Source of the DNA: an uncultured Gammaproteobacteria bacterium
GTDB lineage: Bacteria > Pseudomonadota > Gammaproteobacteria > PS1 > Pseudothioglobaceae
Length of the DNA: 57,949 nucleotides
Direction: 5' to 3'
Assembly (NCBI GenBank): GCA_913020715.1
Contig: CAJVZH010000011.1
Coordinates: forward strand, 1 to 57,949
Of this stretch, positions 18,437-29,179 are shown one piece after another. The stretch's first letter is position 1. Each line of letters begins with the position of its first letter. The translations under genes were made by a program, and so were the position numbers. Under the pieces are notes generated by a model. The model saw only the letters and a program-made list of their open reading frames with translations, made no database searches and was not told where the DNA came from.

Positions 18437-20953
18437 ATGCTTAACATAAGTCTCCACCGCAGCTTCAACCTTCTTAAGATGAGTACTTGGTTTACCGCCA
18501 TTGCATCGCTGCTATTATTGAGTGTTGTAGCCTTCTTTGTGCTCTTTCCACAATCCATAAAAGGACCTCTTGAGCAGAGGCTTTCCAGTGCCACGGGTTT
18601 GGATGTTAGTATTGAGCGACTCGCATTAGAATTTATTGACAACGAATTGTTATTGGCTGCTCACGGTTTGGAGGTTGGCGCAAAAGATCTAAGTCCCATT
18701 GTGTCGATGGATGTGCTTCGTTGGGATGTTAATCTTTCTGCACTTATTGACGGTATTGAAATACCTGGACATATTGATATTGGCAAGCTAACTGTTGACG
18801 CAACGTTAATTGAATCTTATATGGCATTTATTGACACCGATGCTGTTTTCTCCAATACTGGACTTTCCAGTCTACTGGCACTGGAGACCTTGTCCATCAA
18901 CAAGACCATTATTCGTGGCGAAAGCTCACACCAGCTCGCGCCGATTGAGCTAAAAAGAAACAAACAAAAGATTACTTTTTCGATGGAAAATCAAGCACTA
19001 GTGACAAGTGTTCAAGCCCCAAAAATTGGTAATACTGTGGATATAAAAACCAGTGTTGATGTCACCAGGGCGAAAGAGGACAGAATGGCTGTTTTTCCTT
19101 TCACTATTAAAAATGCTGATTTTAGCCTTTCCGCTCAGCTTAAAATATTCTCAGAGAAAGGGCAAATGTTTCTTGAATTTGAAAGCTATGTTGATCAAAT
19201 TGATGTTGCTAAAATTCAGCAAAATATACCCGAGGCATTGGCAAACACGCAAAGTGCTGTTTGGCTAAGCCAATCGCTAAACTCGGGCATGATAAAAAAT
19301 GCAATGTTTACCACGCGTTTTAATTTATCCGCTAAACAGGCTGCGCCAATAACAAAATTTAGTGCAGATCTTGAGGATGCTCAATTGACAATGGACCCAG
19401 AATGGGCGCCAATTACTGAGCTCAATGCCAGAGTATCCTTTACCAATAACTACGTGCAAATTACGGGTAAAGACGCTAAGGTGGGCGATATTGATATCAG
19501 TTATTTAAATATTTCAGCGCATAATTTTGGTCAGGACGACGCCAAAATAATTGCCCATGGTCGCGTTAATTCGACCAGTGAGAGGGTTGCAGCATTTATT
19601 AAAAAATCGCCCGCTTCGGAGACTACTAAATATTTTATTGATCAGTTTGAACTCAGCGGAGATATTTGGGGTGATGTTATTATTGAGGCGCCTTTTGATG
19701 AAAATCAAGGGAAAAAGGTTGTACTGGATTGTGATATGTTCGTCACGGACAATCGACTGAGTCTACAAGAAGGAAGAATAAAAATCGATCATTACACCTC
19801 TCAAATTTCTTACCACGATGGCACTCTTCAAACTAATGGCAAGGGTGACATAGGTGGCGTACCGTTTGACTTGTCAATTAATCCTGGCGAATGGATAGAT
19901 GACAACGATTCAACATTTAAGGTGGCGATGAAGCAGAGAGACAGCGACCTTGAGGTATTTATCAGTAAAGAGGGTGGTAGTGAGTGGCATGCGCAGATTA
20001 ACTCAGAAGATGTTGAGGTGGGCGTTTATCTTTATCCGCATCCTAAAGGGCCTGCATTTGTTGAATTGCACGATCTAAGAATGGCCGATATTGACGAGAT
20101 CAAAAGCCCTTGGAATTTTTTACCGGGTGACTTCCCAAGCTTTCACTTAATCTCAAAGAATGCTGAAGTGAATGGCAGTGCGATTCCAAATTTTGAAGCC
20201 GATCTCATTAGCAAAGAGCAAGTGATGCAAATTCAGAGCTTGAGATTTGAAGACATTGGTGTCAGCGACAAGGAATTAGTTTTTAATGGCGACTGGATGG
20301 ATGGAAAAACCATTCTTAGGGCTCAAGCTTCGCACCAAAACCTATCCGACTTCCTTGAAAGGTTTGGCATTGAGGAGCCTGTGAGTGGTGGTAAATTTAC
20401 CACTGATATACGTCTTTATTGCGATTGTGCGCCGTGGGAAGTATCGACCACTAAAGTAAGTGGCTTTATCAAGGTGGATATTGAAAAAGGTGTGTTTACT
20501 GAGCAAGATCCAAGTTTCTTTAAATTATTGTCTTTTGTAAGTTTGGACTCGATTGCCAGTCGAATGAAGCTCGATAAGAGCGAACTACAAGAGCAAGGTT
20601 TTGCTTACGACAGAATTAATGTGAAATTACTATTTGGCGATGCAAAGGCCAGTATTTATGACTTTCAAATTGAGAGCGAAGACAGTGAAATCGAATTATC
20701 AGGCTACGCCGATTTAATTAATCGCGATTACAATTTAGCGGCAACTGTCAGACCTGCCATCGCTGATAGCGTACCCCTAGCCACTTATATTGCTGGTGGT
20801 GGCCTCACTGGATTGGGTATCTGGGCAGCTGATAAGCTGCTGTTTGGTGGTGAGGTTATTGGCCAGATGTTTAATGATGTGCTGGAATTCAACTACACAA
20901 TTATCGGTCCTTGGTCTAACCCGGTGATCGAATCCAAAGGTGCCGACTCATGA
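18437..20953 (+). CDS. yhdP: YhdP-family AsmA-like protein (short form)
   Basis: An 838-residue protein with one N-terminal membrane anchor (about 16-38; the first Met or Met15 may be the start) and a long periplasmic beta-rich body. It ends with VPLATYIAGGGLTGLGIWAADKLLF and YTIIGPWSNPVIE, the characteristic YhdP/AsmA C-terminus. In E. coli, YhdP, TamB and YdbH carry phospholipid between the membranes. E. coli YhdP is about 1270 residues, so roughly a third is missing, probably from the repeating groove. The tldD gene overlaps its end (ATGA), the usual yhdP-tldD order. Confidence 0.85.
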   Translation: MLNISLHRSFNLLKMSTWFTAIASLLLLSVVAFFVLFPQSIKGPLEQRLSSATGLDVSIERLALEFIDNELLLAAHGLEVGAKDLSPIVSMDVLRWDVNLSALIDGIEIPGHIDIGKLTVDATLIESYMAFIDTDAVFSNTGLSSLLALETLSINKTIIRGESSHQLAPIELKRNKQKITFSMENQALVTSVQAPKIGNTVDIKTSVDVTRAKEDRMAVFPFTIKNADFSLSAQLKIFSEKGQMFLEFESYVDQIDVAKIQQNIPEALANTQSAVWLSQSLNSGMIKNAMFTTRFNLSAKQAAPITKFSADLEDAQLTMDPEWAPITELNARVSFTNNYVQITGKDAKVGDIDISYLNISAHNFGQDDAKIIAHGRVNSTSERVAAFIKKSPASETTKYFIDQFELSGDIWGDVIIEAPFDENQGKKVVLDCDMFVTDNRLSLQEGRIKIDHYTSQISYHDGTLQTNGKGDIGGVPFDLSINPGEWIDDNDSTFKVAMKQRDSDLEVFISKEGGSEWHAQINSEDVEVGVYLYPHPKGPAFVELHDLRMADIDEIKSPWNFLPGDFPSFHLISKNAEVNGSAIPNFEADLISKEQVMQIQSLRFEDIGVSDKELVFNGDWMDGKTILRAQASHQNLSDFLERFGIEEPVSGGKFTTDIRLYCDCAPWEVSTTKVSGFIKVDIEKGVFTEQDPSFFKLLSFVSLDSIASRMKLDKSELQEQGFAYDRINVKLLFGDAKASIYDFQIESEDSEIELSGYADLINRDYNLAATVRPAIADSVPLATYIAGGGLTGLGIWAADKLLFGGEVIGQMFNDVLEFNYTIIGPWSNPVIESKGADS

Positions 20954-22374
20954 TTCAGCAGTTACTTGATGATCACAGCATTAATGAAGAGAGTGTTTTT
21001 GATTTATTAAACTCCCTTTCTGAAACTGGTGCTGATTATGCCGATTTATACTTTCAGCATTCAGAAGCCGAGTCTTGGGTGCTCGATGAAGGTATTGTGA
21101 AGGATGGTTCGTATCATATTAGCCATGGCGTTGGTGCGCGCAGCGTAGTAGGCGACAAAACAGGCTTCTCTTATTCGGACGATCTTAACATAAAAGCCAT
21201 CCAGGGTGCGATTGACTTTGCCAAAGGTATTTCAGACACAAAGCGCCTACATCAGCCAAAAGACTTACACGAGTCACCTTCTCGAGCAAAATATCCAGCC
21301 CTTAGCCCGTTGGGTAGCTTGACCCCAGAGGAGAAAGTTGACGTGCTGCGCCAGATTAACGTTATTGCCAGAAAAGAGAAAACAGTCAAACAAGTCAGCG
21401 CCTCACTTTCAGGGGCTTATAGCGAAATTTTAATCGCCTCGACCGACGGTGTTTATCAAATGGATTGCCGTCCAATGGTTCGAATAAGCATCAGTGTTGT
21501 TGTTGAAAAAAACGGCCGAGTTGAGCAGGCCTCAAGTGGCGGCGGTGGTCGCTACGATTACCGTTATTTTGTTGATAATGGCTTTATAGAGATTTACACC
21601 AAAGAAGCCATTCGCATGGCTCTGGTTGCACTTGAATCGGAAGATGCGCCAGCTGGGAAAATGCCGGTGATTCTTGGCTCTGGTTGGCCGGGCGTATTAT
21701 TGCATGAGGCAATAGGGCACGGCCTTGAAGGAGACTTTAACCGTAAAAAAACGTCGGTTTTTAGCGGCAAGATTGGCCAGCAAGTTGCCAATAGAAAATG
21801 CACTATTGTTGATAATGGCACAATTGCTAACCGTAGAGGTAGTCTAACCATTGATGACGAGGGTACTCCAACTCAGGAAACCGTTCTAATTAAAGGTGGT
21901 GTTTTGAAGGGTTATATGTTCGACAAGCTCAATGCTAGACTCATGGGCGAGTCAAGCACAGGAAACGCCAGACGTGAATCTTATGCGCATATCCCCATGC
22001 CGAGAATGACTAACACCTATATGCTTAGTGGTGATGACAGCTTTGAAGATATGATCACCTCGGTTGACAACGGCATTTATGCCAAGAACTTTGATGGCGG
22101 CCAAGTGGATATCACCAATGGCAAGTTTGTCTTTTCTGCCAATGAGGCCTATCTTATCAAAAATGGCAAAATTACCAAGCCGATTAAAGGAGCGACATTG
22201 ATCGGTGCGGGCGATGAAGTATTGCACCAAATATCCATGGTTGGAAACGACTTAAGGCTTGACCCGGGTATAGGTGTTTGCGGTAAAGAGGGGCAAAGTG
22301 TTCCGGTCGGTGTCGGTCAACCAAGCTTGAAGCTGGATTCTCTCACTGTCGGCGGCACGCAACTCAATACTTAA
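20950..22374 (+). CDS. tldD: Metalloprotease TldD
   Basis: A 474-residue zinc peptidase subunit. The HExxH-like motif is HEAIGH (252-257) in LLHEAIGHGLEGDFNRK. TldD forms a heterodimer with TldE (PmbA), which supplies no metal site, and cleaves unfolded small peptides such as microcins and CcdA. A late GVCGKEGQSVPVGVGQPSLK is conserved. tldE is not in the window. Coupled to yhdP. Confidence 0.96.
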   Translation: MIQQLLDDHSINEESVFDLLNSLSETGADYADLYFQHSEAESWVLDEGIVKDGSYHISHGVGARSVVGDKTGFSYSDDLNIKAIQGAIDFAKGISDTKRLHQPKDLHESPSRAKYPALSPLGSLTPEEKVDVLRQINVIARKEKTVKQVSASLSGAYSEILIASTDGVYQMDCRPMVRISISVVVEKNGRVEQASSGGGGRYDYRYFVDNGFIEIYTKEAIRMALVALESEDAPAGKMPVILGSGWPGVLLHEAIGHGLEGDFNRKKTSVFSGKIGQQVANRKCTIVDNGTIANRRGSLTIDDEGTPTQETVLIKGGVLKGYMFDKLNARLMGESSTGNARRESYAHIPMPRMTNTYMLSGDDSFEDMITSVDNGIYAKNFDGGQVDITNGKFVFSANEAYLIKNGKITKPIKGATLIGAGDEVLHQISMVGNDLRLDPGIGVCGKEGQSVPVGVGQPSLKLDSLTVGGTQLNT

Positions 22375-22438
22375 GACCACTTTTTCGGATTTTCTCTGTG
22401 TTTTCAGCACCATCTTTCTCGCTGTTTTACGATTAAGT

Positions 22439-22447
22439 TGTTATAAT
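22439..22447 (+). promoter_or_regulatory. Extended -10 promoter of the nuo operon
   Basis: TGT-TATAAT (22439-22447) is a full extended -10 element, which explains the absence of a -35 match at the usual distance. Start near 22454 and leader of about 23 bases to the GTG of nuoA. The 102-base gap between tldD and nuoA holds nothing else visible. Confidence 0.6.
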
Positions 22448-22476
22448 ATTCGCACCCCTAATCCGAGCAAGAAAAA

Positions 22477-22833
22477 GTGTTAGAAAATTATTTACCGATT
22501 GCAGTATTTATATTCCTAGGCATCGCATTTGGCGTTGGCTTAACCCTTGTTGGTTATCTTCTTGGCCCAAGCAAGCCAGACGAAGAAAAAAATTCACAAT
22601 TTGAGTGTGGTTTTCCCGCATTTGAAGATTCCAGAATGCATTTCAATGTTCGCTACTATTTGGTGGCAATCCTGTTTATTCTTTTTGATCTGGAAGTTGC
22701 ATTCTTTATCCCTTGGGCTGTTGTACAGGCCAAGCTTGGTTGGTTTGGTTTTATTGGTATGTCTATCTTCTTATTGCTGCTCGTGGTTGGTTTTGTTTTC
22801 GAGTGGAAGAAGGGTGCATTAGAGTGGGAATAA
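22477..22833 (+). CDS. nuoA: NADH-quinone oxidoreductase subunit A
   Basis: A 118-residue membrane subunit of respiratory complex I with three transmembrane helices. The [30 protein letters not shown] region (read in part) is the conserved first loop and second helix, with the [12 protein letters not shown] motif. The only good start is a GTG at 22477. First gene of a 14-gene operon in standard order. Confidence 0.97.
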   Translation: MLENYLPIAVFIFLGIAFGVGLTLVGYLLGPSKPDEEKNSQFECGFPAFEDSRMHFNVRYYLVAILFILFDLEVAFFIPWAVVQAKLGWFGFIGMSIFLLLLVVGFVFEWKKGALEWE

Positions 22834-22845
22834 TAAGAATTAATT

Positions 22846-23325
22846 ATGGCTATTGAAGGTTTAATGAAAGAGGGGTTTGTTACCGCCTCACTCGACAAAG
22901 TAATTAATTGGGCGCGTACTGGTTCTCTTTGGCCAATGACGTTTGGCTTGGCGTGTTGCGCAGTTGAAATGATGGAGGCGGGCTCATCTCGTTACGATCT
23001 TGATCGTTTTGGCATTGTTTTTAGGCCAACACCTCGACAATCCGATTTAATGATTGTTGCTGGCACTCTAACCAACAAAATGGCGCCAGCGTTGCGCAAA
23101 GTTTACGACCAAATGCCAGAGCCAAGATACGTGATATCCATGGGCTCTTGTGCTAACGGCGGCGGTTATTACCATTACTCTTATGCGGTGGTTCGTGGCT
23201 GCGATCGAATCGTACCGGTTGACGTTTATGTGCCGGGTTGCCCACCAACGGCTGAAGCCCTACTTTACGGCATTTTGCAGTTGCAAGATAAAATCCGTCG
23301 AACCAACACCATAGCCCGCACTTAA
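22846..23325 (+). CDS. nuoB: NADH-quinone oxidoreductase subunit B
   Basis: A 159-residue peripheral subunit carrying cluster N2, the last iron-sulfur centre before quinone. All four ligands are seen: Cys37, Cys38 (LACCAVEMM), Cys102 (GSCANGG) and Cys132 ([12 protein letters not shown]). It sits 12 bases after nuoA. Confidence 0.98.
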   Translation: MAIEGLMKEGFVTASLDKVINWARTGSLWPMTFGLACCAVEMMEAGSSRYDLDRFGIVFRPTPRQSDLMIVAGTLTNKMAPALRKVYDQMPEPRYVISMGSCANGGGYYHYSYAVVRGCDRIVPVDVYVPGCPPTAEALLYGILQLQDKIRRTNTIART

Positions 23326-23327
23326 TT

Positions 23328-23942
23328 ATGAGCGACTTAAAACAGCAATTAAATGACGTTTTTGGCGCTGAGGGCATTACTGAGGCATACGGCGAACTCA
23401 CATTAACCATTGATAGTGGTGCTATTATCGAAACGTGCACCAAATTAAGAGACGATTTCAATTTTGAGATTTTGGTCGATCTTAGTGGTATTGATTATCT
23501 CACTTATGGTGAATCGGATTGGGATGGCAATGCCAGCTCATCGGGCTATGGCCGTGGCCGTACAGCCCAACAATCCGAGAAGACACAAAGCCATCGATTT
23601 GGTGTTGTTTATCACATGCTCTCTGTTTCTGACAATAAGCGACTGCGCGTCAAAGCACTTTTAGCGGGTGACAACCTCATTATTGAGTCTGTGACCGGTA
23701 TCTGGAATTCAGCGGATTGGTACGAAAGAGAGGCTTTTGATTTATTTGGTATTTTGTTCGAAAACCACGCAGATTTACGCAGAATTTTGACCGATTATGG
23801 TTTTGTTGGCCACCCTCTGAGAAAAGACTTCCCAATGATTGGCGAAGTAGAAATGCGCTACGATGAAGAATTAGGCAGAGTTGTTTACGAGCCTGTAAGT
23901 ATTGAGCCTAATGTCAATGTTCCAAGGGTGGTAAGGAAATAA
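23328..23942 (+). CDS. nuoC: NADH-quinone oxidoreductase subunit C
   Basis: A 204-residue 30-kDa subunit of the connecting arm. [29 protein letters not shown] (motif read in part) and HPLRKDFP are diagnostic. A Gly/Ser-rich insert around 67-85 ([11 protein letters not shown]) is typical of beta/gamma NuoC. It is a separate gene from nuoD, unlike the nuoCD fusion of enterobacteria. Confidence 0.97.
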   Translation: MSDLKQQLNDVFGAEGITEAYGELTLTIDSGAIIETCTKLRDDFNFEILVDLSGIDYLTYGESDWDGNASSSGYGRGRTAQQSEKTQSHRFGVVYHMLSVSDNKRLRVKALLAGDNLIIESVTGIWNSADWYEREAFDLFGILFENHADLRRILTDYGFVGHPLRKDFPMIGEVEMRYDEELGRVVYEPVSIEPNVNVPRVVRK

Positions 23943-23944
23943 TT

Positions 23945-25198
23945 ATGTCTGAAATGCGCAATTACACCCTTAACTTTGGGCCGCAACATCCTGCAGCACA
24001 CGGCGTACTTCGTCTTATTCTTGAAATGGACGGGGAAGTTGTAGAGCGCGCCGATCCGCATATTGGATTACTCCATCGTGGTACAGAAAAACTAGCAGAA
24101 TCAAAACCATATAATCAATCGATTGGCTACATGGACAGACTTGATTACGTCTCCATGATGTGCAACGAGCACGCCTATGTAATGGCGATTGAAACAATGC
24201 TTGAGCTTGAGATTCCAGAGCGTGCAAAATACATTCGAGTAATGTTTGATGAAATTACTCGCATTCTCAATCACCTTATGTGGCTAGGCACCCATGCACT
24301 AGATGTTGGTGCAATGAGTGTTTTCTTGTACGCCTTTAGAGAGCGTGAAAAATTGATTGATTGTTATGAAGCGGTCAGTGGTTCGCGTATGCACGCAACG
24401 TATTATCGCCCGGGCGGTGTGTACCGTGATTTGCCAGAAAAAATGCCGCAATATTTGGAATCAAAGTTGCGCAAGGCCAAAGAACTTGAAGAAATGAATG
24501 CCAATCGACAAGGCTCATTACTTGATTTTATTGCCGATTTTGCTGCTAATTTCCCGGACAGTATTGACCAATACTCAAACCTTTTGACGGACAACAGAAT
24601 TTGGAAGCAACGCCTAGTCAATATCGGTATTGTTACCCCAGAGCGCGCAATGCAACTTGGCTTTACAGGCCCAATGCTTCGTGGCTCGGGTGTTGAGTGG
24701 GATATTCGTAAAAATGAACCTTACTCGGTTTATGACAAGATGGAGTTTGATGTCCCTGTTGGTGTTACCGGCGATAGCTATGATCGCTATTTGGTGCGTA
24801 TGGAAGAAATGCGTCAGTCGAATCGTATTATTGAGCAGTGCGTTACTTGGCTTCGTGCTAATCCAGGTCCTGTAATGTCGGATGACCACAAAGTGGCCCC
24901 GCCTAAACGCAGCGATATGAAGGACGACATGGAGTCGCTCATTCATCACTTTAAATTATTTACAGAAGGCTATTGCCTGCCTGAGGGCGAAGTCTATTCT
25001 GCCATTGAGCACCCAAAGGGTGAATTCGGCGTTTACTTGGTTTCTGACGGCGCCAACAAGCCGTATCGTATCAAGATGCGTGCACCAGGTTTTGCGCATC
25101 TGGCGGCAATGGATGAGATGGCCAAAGGGCACATGCTATCCGATGTGGTCACGATTATTGGAACACAAGATATTGTATTTGGTGAGATAGATAGATAA
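23945..25198 (+). CDS. nuoD: NADH-quinone oxidoreductase subunit D
   Basis: A 417-residue 49-kDa subunit that with NuoB forms the quinone pocket. Landmarks are [13 protein letters not shown] (quinone-site His), [12 protein letters not shown], and the C-terminal [18 protein letters not shown]. Two bases follow nuoC. Confidence 0.98.
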   Translation: MSEMRNYTLNFGPQHPAAHGVLRLILEMDGEVVERADPHIGLLHRGTEKLAESKPYNQSIGYMDRLDYVSMMCNEHAYVMAIETMLELEIPERAKYIRVMFDEITRILNHLMWLGTHALDVGAMSVFLYAFREREKLIDCYEAVSGSRMHATYYRPGGVYRDLPEKMPQYLESKLRKAKELEEMNANRQGSLLDFIADFAANFPDSIDQYSNLLTDNRIWKQRLVNIGIVTPERAMQLGFTGPMLRGSGVEWDIRKNEPYSVYDKMEFDVPVGVTGDSYDRYLVRMEEMRQSNRIIEQCVTWLRANPGPVMSDDHKVAPPKRSDMKDDMESLIHHFKLFTEGYCLPEGEVYSAIEHPKGEFGVYLVSDGANKPYRIKMRAPGFAHLAAMDEMAKGHMLSDVVTIIGTQDIVFGEIDR

Positions 25199-25672
25199 AT
25201 GATTTCAGAACAAGCAAAACAACAAATTGACACTTGGGTGGCCAAGTATCCCGCTGGCTATCAAAGCTCAGCGGTGATGGAGGCATTGAAAATTGTCCAA
25301 GCTGAAAACGACGGCAGTCTAACCAGTGAGCTAATTCAAGCAGTTGCTGATTACTTGGAAATGCCTGTCATTAGCGCACACGAAGTGGCCACTTTTTATG
25401 AGAACTACAATCACAAACCCGTAGGCAAGCACGTTATTCGTTTTTGCCATAATATTTCATGCATGCTCAATGGTGCGGATGATTTGATCTCGTATTTAGA
25501 AACAAAAACAGGTGTGAAAACAGGCGAAGTGAGTGAAGACGGCTTGGTTAGTGTTAAGAAAGTAGAGTGTTTAGGCGCATGTGTTGGCGCACCAATGTTT
25601 CAAATTGGTGATCAATATTATGAAAACCTAACACCGCAAAAAATTGATGAGATTTTGGATGGTTTGCAGTGA
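25199..25672 (+). CDS. nuoE: NADH-quinone oxidoreductase subunit E
   Basis: A 157-residue thioredoxin-like subunit with the [2Fe-2S] cluster N1a: Cys83 and Cys88 (FCHNISC), Cys124 and Cys128 (CLGAC). Part of the NADH-dehydrogenase module with NuoF and NuoG. Starts directly at the nuoD stop. Confidence 0.97.
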   Translation: MISEQAKQQIDTWVAKYPAGYQSSAVMEALKIVQAENDGSLTSELIQAVADYLEMPVISAHEVATFYENYNHKPVGKHVIRFCHNISCMLNGADDLISYLETKTGVKTGEVSEDGLVSVKKVECLGACVGAPMFQIGDQYYENLTPQKIDEILDGLQ

Positions 25673-26943
25673 ACGAAGTCTGTTTCAAAAATATAGATAA
25701 AGAAAACCCATCAAGTTTAGCGACTTACGAAGCGACGGGTGGTTATAGCGTTTGGCGCAAAATTCTTCATGGTGAGTTATCGCCAGAGGCGATTTTGGGT
25801 GAACTAAAAACTTCCGGCCTAAGAGGGCGCGGTGGTGCTGGCTTCCCGACAGGCCTTAAGTGGAGCTTTATGCCTCGCAACCAGGATGGACAAAAGTACG
25901 TTGTTTGTAATTCTGACGAAGGCGAGCCAGGCACTTGTAAAGACAGAGATATTCTAAGATTCAATCCGCATTCGGTGATTGAGGGCATGGCGATTGCCGG
26001 TTATGTGATGGGCGCTACCGTGGGTTACAATTACATTCGTGGCGAATTCATGGAGCCTTACTATCGCTTTGAAGAGGCTTTAAAAGAAGCTTACGATGCC
26101 GGCCTTTTAGGGGGTGACATTGGCGATAGCGAAGTTAATTTTGACTTGCATACCCACTTGGGTGCTGGCGCTTATATTTGTGGTGAAGAAACAGCATTAC
26201 TGGAGTCGCTCGAAGGCAAAAAAGGTCAACCAAGATTTAAGCCGCCGTTTCCAGCTAATGTTGGACTGTATGGTATGCCAACAACAATTAACAACACTGA
26301 AAGCTTTGCTTCTGTGCCAGATATTTTGGCGCGTGGCGGTCAATGGTTTGCCGATCTAGGTGTGCCAAACTCTGGTGGCTGTAAATTATTCTCGGTGACG
26401 GGTCATGTAACTAAGCCTGCAAATTTCGAGATTCCAATGGGTACTCCATTTTCTGAATTATTGAAAATGGCGGGCGGCCTTAGAGAGGGCAGAACATTAA
26501 AAGCAGTGATTCCGGGTGGTTCTTCAACGCCAGTGCTTCCAGCAGATGATGCGATGAAAATGACAATGGATTATGACTCCATTGAGCAAGTTGGGTCTAT
26601 GTTGGGCGCGGGCTCGGTGATTGTTATGGACGACACAACATGCATGGTGGCAGCATTAACGCGTTTAGCGCATTTTTATTACGATGAATCGTGCGGTCAA
26701 TGCACGCCATGTAGAGAGGGTACCGGCTGGATGTATCGCGTCTTAAAACGCATTATGGATGGCCAAGGAAAAATACAAGACTTGGACTTATTAATGAGTG
26801 TTCAAGACAAGATTATGGGCAATACGATTTGCGCATTAGGCGATGCAGCAGCGATGCCTGTAGAGAGTTTTATTAGACATTTTAGACACGAGTTTGAGTA
26901 TTACATCAAACACGGTAAGAGTATGGTGGAAAACGATGGTTGA
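25669..26943 (+). CDS. nuoF: NADH-quinone oxidoreductase subunit F
   Basis: A 424-residue NADH- and FMN-binding subunit. GRGGAGFPTGLKW (53-65) binds NADH and FMN; N3 cluster ligands are Cys342, Cys345, Cys348 (CGQCTPC) and Cys388 (NTICALGDA). The start is a GTG in a GTGA overlap with nuoE. Confidence 0.97.
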   Translation: MNEVCFKNIDKENPSSLATYEATGGYSVWRKILHGELSPEAILGELKTSGLRGRGGAGFPTGLKWSFMPRNQDGQKYVVCNSDEGEPGTCKDRDILRFNPHSVIEGMAIAGYVMGATVGYNYIRGEFMEPYYRFEEALKEAYDAGLLGGDIGDSEVNFDLHTHLGAGAYICGEETALLESLEGKKGQPRFKPPFPANVGLYGMPTTINNTESFASVPDILARGGQWFADLGVPNSGGCKLFSVTGHVTKPANFEIPMGTPFSELLKMAGGLREGRTLKAVIPGGSSTPVLPADDAMKMTMDYDSIEQVGSMLGAGSVIVMDDTTCMVAALTRLAHFYYDESCGQCTPCREGTGWMYRVLKRIMDGQGKIQDLDLLMSVQDKIMGNTICALGDAAAMPVESFIRHFRHEFEYYIKHGKSMVENDG

Positions 26944-29164
26944 TATTGAAATCGAAATTGACGGCAATGTCGTTCATGGCCACTCTGGTGAGTCGATTAT
27001 TTCGATTGCCGACAGAGAAGGTATTGATATTCCTCGTTTTTGTTACCACAAGAAATTATCGGTAGCGGCTAATTGCCGTATGTGCCTTGTTGATGTTGAA
27101 GGTAATCCGAAGCCACAACCGGCTTGCTCAACGCCAGCATCGGCGGGTATGAGAGTTCATACAAATAATGAAAAAGCCAAGGCGTCACAAAAAGCAGTGA
27201 TGGAGTTTTTGCTCATTAACCACCCATTGGATTGCCCAATTTGCGATCAAGGTGGCGAGTGCGAATTGCAAGATGTTGCGATGGAATACGGCTCAGACGT
27301 TTCCAAATTTAATGAAGGCAAGCGTATTGTTGCCGACAAAGGTATTGGTGCATTAATTCAAACCGATATGACTCGCTGTATCCACTGTACACGTTGTGTG
27401 CGTTTTGGTGCAGAAGTGGCGGGCATTGTTGAAATGGGCGCAACTGGGCGTGGTGAAGAACTGAAAATTGAGCCTTTCTTAAGCGAAGGTATTCAATCCG
27501 AACTTTCGGGCAATATGATTGATGTTTGTCCAGTGGGCGCGTTGACTTCAAAGCCATTCCGTTATGAAGTTCGCTCTTGGCAAATGAGCTCTGTACAGAG
27601 TGTTGCGCGTCATGATTTAGTTGGCTCCAACGTCTTCACCCAAACACACAAAGGCAAAGTCAAGCGTGTCGTTGCAAGGGATAACGAGAGCGTTAATGAG
27701 ACTTGGATTTCAGATAGAGACCGCTTTTCATACGAGGGCCTTGCAAATGAAAATCGCGCTTTAACACCTAAGATTAAGGTAAAGGGCGAATGGCAAGAGG
27801 TCTCTTGGGAGACTGCACTTGAAGCGGCAATAAGTGGTATTAAAAAGAATTCAGCTGAGGCGTTTGGCGCTTTGGCTTCAAAGAATGCAACCTTGGAAGA
27901 ATTGTATTTATTGCAAAAACTAACGCGTGAACTAGGCTCTGAAAACTTAGACACTCGTTTAGATGTTGCCAATCCTAGCAGTGCAAGCGCATTAGAGACC
28001 ACTATCTCTTTAACGGGATTAGAGGCTGTCGACCATGCGTTGATTATTAACTCTTACTTGCGTTTAGAGCAGCCGATGATTAATCATCGAATTAGGAAAG
28101 CCACCCTTCAGGGCGCTAAAGTTTCTACTGTCAATGCTAAGGCTTTCGATTTTAATTATCGAGTTGCGAGCAGTGTGTTAAGCGCGCCGCAAAATACGGT
28201 TGTTACACTCTCGGGCGTATTGAAAGTCCTGTTAGAGTCCAATTCTCAGGCGTTGCCAGATTACTTAAAAGGTACGAAAGTTAATCAAGCGCAGATTGAT
28301 ATTGCCAATGCTTTGTCAGCTGCAGAAAATGGCGTTGTGGTATTGGGCGAGCAGGTTAGCAGTAATCCTTGTGCAGACCAAGTGGCCAAGCTTGTGGAGC
28401 AAATTGCTAAAGCATCAAACGCCAAAACGCTTAACGCAAGCGCTACAGGCAATACGCTTTCTGCAGAAAAAGTAAGTTTTAAGCCAAACGGCGGTTTGAA
28501 TGCAAAGCAAATGTTTGATGCAGATTTAAATGCTTTTGTTTTGTTGGATGTTTACCCTGCATTTGATTGTGTGGATTCAGCTGCTGCGATTGAAAATTTA
28601 AGCCGTGACGATGCTTTTGTTGTGGCGCTTAATAGTTTTGAAGATGCGTCAGTATTGAGTTTCGCCGATGTTATTTTGCCGCTTGCAAGTTTCTATGAGA
28701 CTTCCGGAACGCACATCAATATTGAGAATGTAGCGCAATCTTATAGTGCTTCAGTAAAGGCTGCGGGCGATTCTAAGCCGGGTTGGAAAGTACTTAAAGT
28801 ATTGGCTGACTTATTGGAGCTGCCAGGTTTTGACTATACGGATTCGTCACAAGTAGCTGATGACGCACTGTCACTAAGCCCAAGTTTGGCGGCCACTGAA
28901 GTTGATATTATTGCCATGGAAGTGCCAAATATAGCTACCGTTTGGCAGTATACGCCTTATGCGTCCGACGTATTAACAAGGCATTCACAGTCCTTGCAGC
29001 AAACGCAAATCGGTCAAGTAAGCGAGGCAACTGTGAGTGAGGCGACGGCGAAAATACTTGAATTATCACAGGGCGATTGTTATAAAGGCGTTCCTGTCAA
29101 TATTAACGAAACCGTTGCTGAGGGCTGTGTGTTTGTTCACACAAACCAAGCAAGACAGCGATAG
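26936..29164 (+). CDS. nuoG: NADH-quinone oxidoreductase subunit G
   Basis: A 742-residue subunit. The start is set at ATG 26936, giving MVDIEIEIDGNVV; a longer in-frame start at 26894 lies inside nuoF and adds 14 non-conserved residues. The N-terminus has the [2Fe-2S] ferredoxin domain (FCYHKKLSVAANCRMC), the HPLDCPICDQGGECELQD segment for N5, and a four-Cys cluster (CIHCTRC with DVCPVG). The C-terminal half is a degenerate molybdopterin-oxidoreductase fold with low conservation and many Ala/Ser. It is shorter than E. coli NuoG (about 908), as in many non-enteric proteobacteria. Confidence 0.95.
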   Translation: MVDIEIEIDGNVVHGHSGESIISIADREGIDIPRFCYHKKLSVAANCRMCLVDVEGNPKPQPACSTPASAGMRVHTNNEKAKASQKAVMEFLLINHPLDCPICDQGGECELQDVAMEYGSDVSKFNEGKRIVADKGIGALIQTDMTRCIHCTRCVRFGAEVAGIVEMGATGRGEELKIEPFLSEGIQSELSGNMIDVCPVGALTSKPFRYEVRSWQMSSVQSVARHDLVGSNVFTQTHKGKVKRVVARDNESVNETWISDRDRFSYEGLANENRALTPKIKVKGEWQEVSWETALEAAISGIKKNSAEAFGALASKNATLEELYLLQKLTRELGSENLDTRLDVANPSSASALETTISLTGLEAVDHALIINSYLRLEQPMINHRIRKATLQGAKVSTVNAKAFDFNYRVASSVLSAPQNTVVTLSGVLKVLLESNSQALPDYLKGTKVNQAQIDIANALSAAENGVVVLGEQVSSNPCADQVAKLVEQIAKASNAKTLNASATGNTLSAEKVSFKPNGGLNAKQMFDADLNAFVLLDVYPAFDCVDSAAAIENLSRDDAFVVALNSFEDASVLSFADVILPLASFYETSGTHINIENVAQSYSASVKAAGDSKPGWKVLKVLADLLELPGFDYTDSSQVADDALSLSPSLAATEVDIIAMEVPNIATVWQYTPYASDVLTRHSQSLQQTQIGQVSEATVSEATAKILELSQGDCYKGVPVNINETVAEGCVFVHTNQARQR

Positions 29165-29179
29165 GGGCGAGACTTTATT

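Noticed and set aside
22375-22476. tRNA gene upstream of nuoA
   Set aside because: I looked for a cloverleaf, T-loop GTTCRA and CCA end here and in the other gaps and found none.
24614-24949. 111-residue frame on the minus strand within nuoD
   Set aside because: It is a shadow of nuoD, with no ribosome site or family motif.
27610-28002. 130-residue frame on the minus strand within nuoG
   Set aside because: Low-complexity Ser/Leu composition opposite the Ala/Ser-rich nuoG; a coding shadow.
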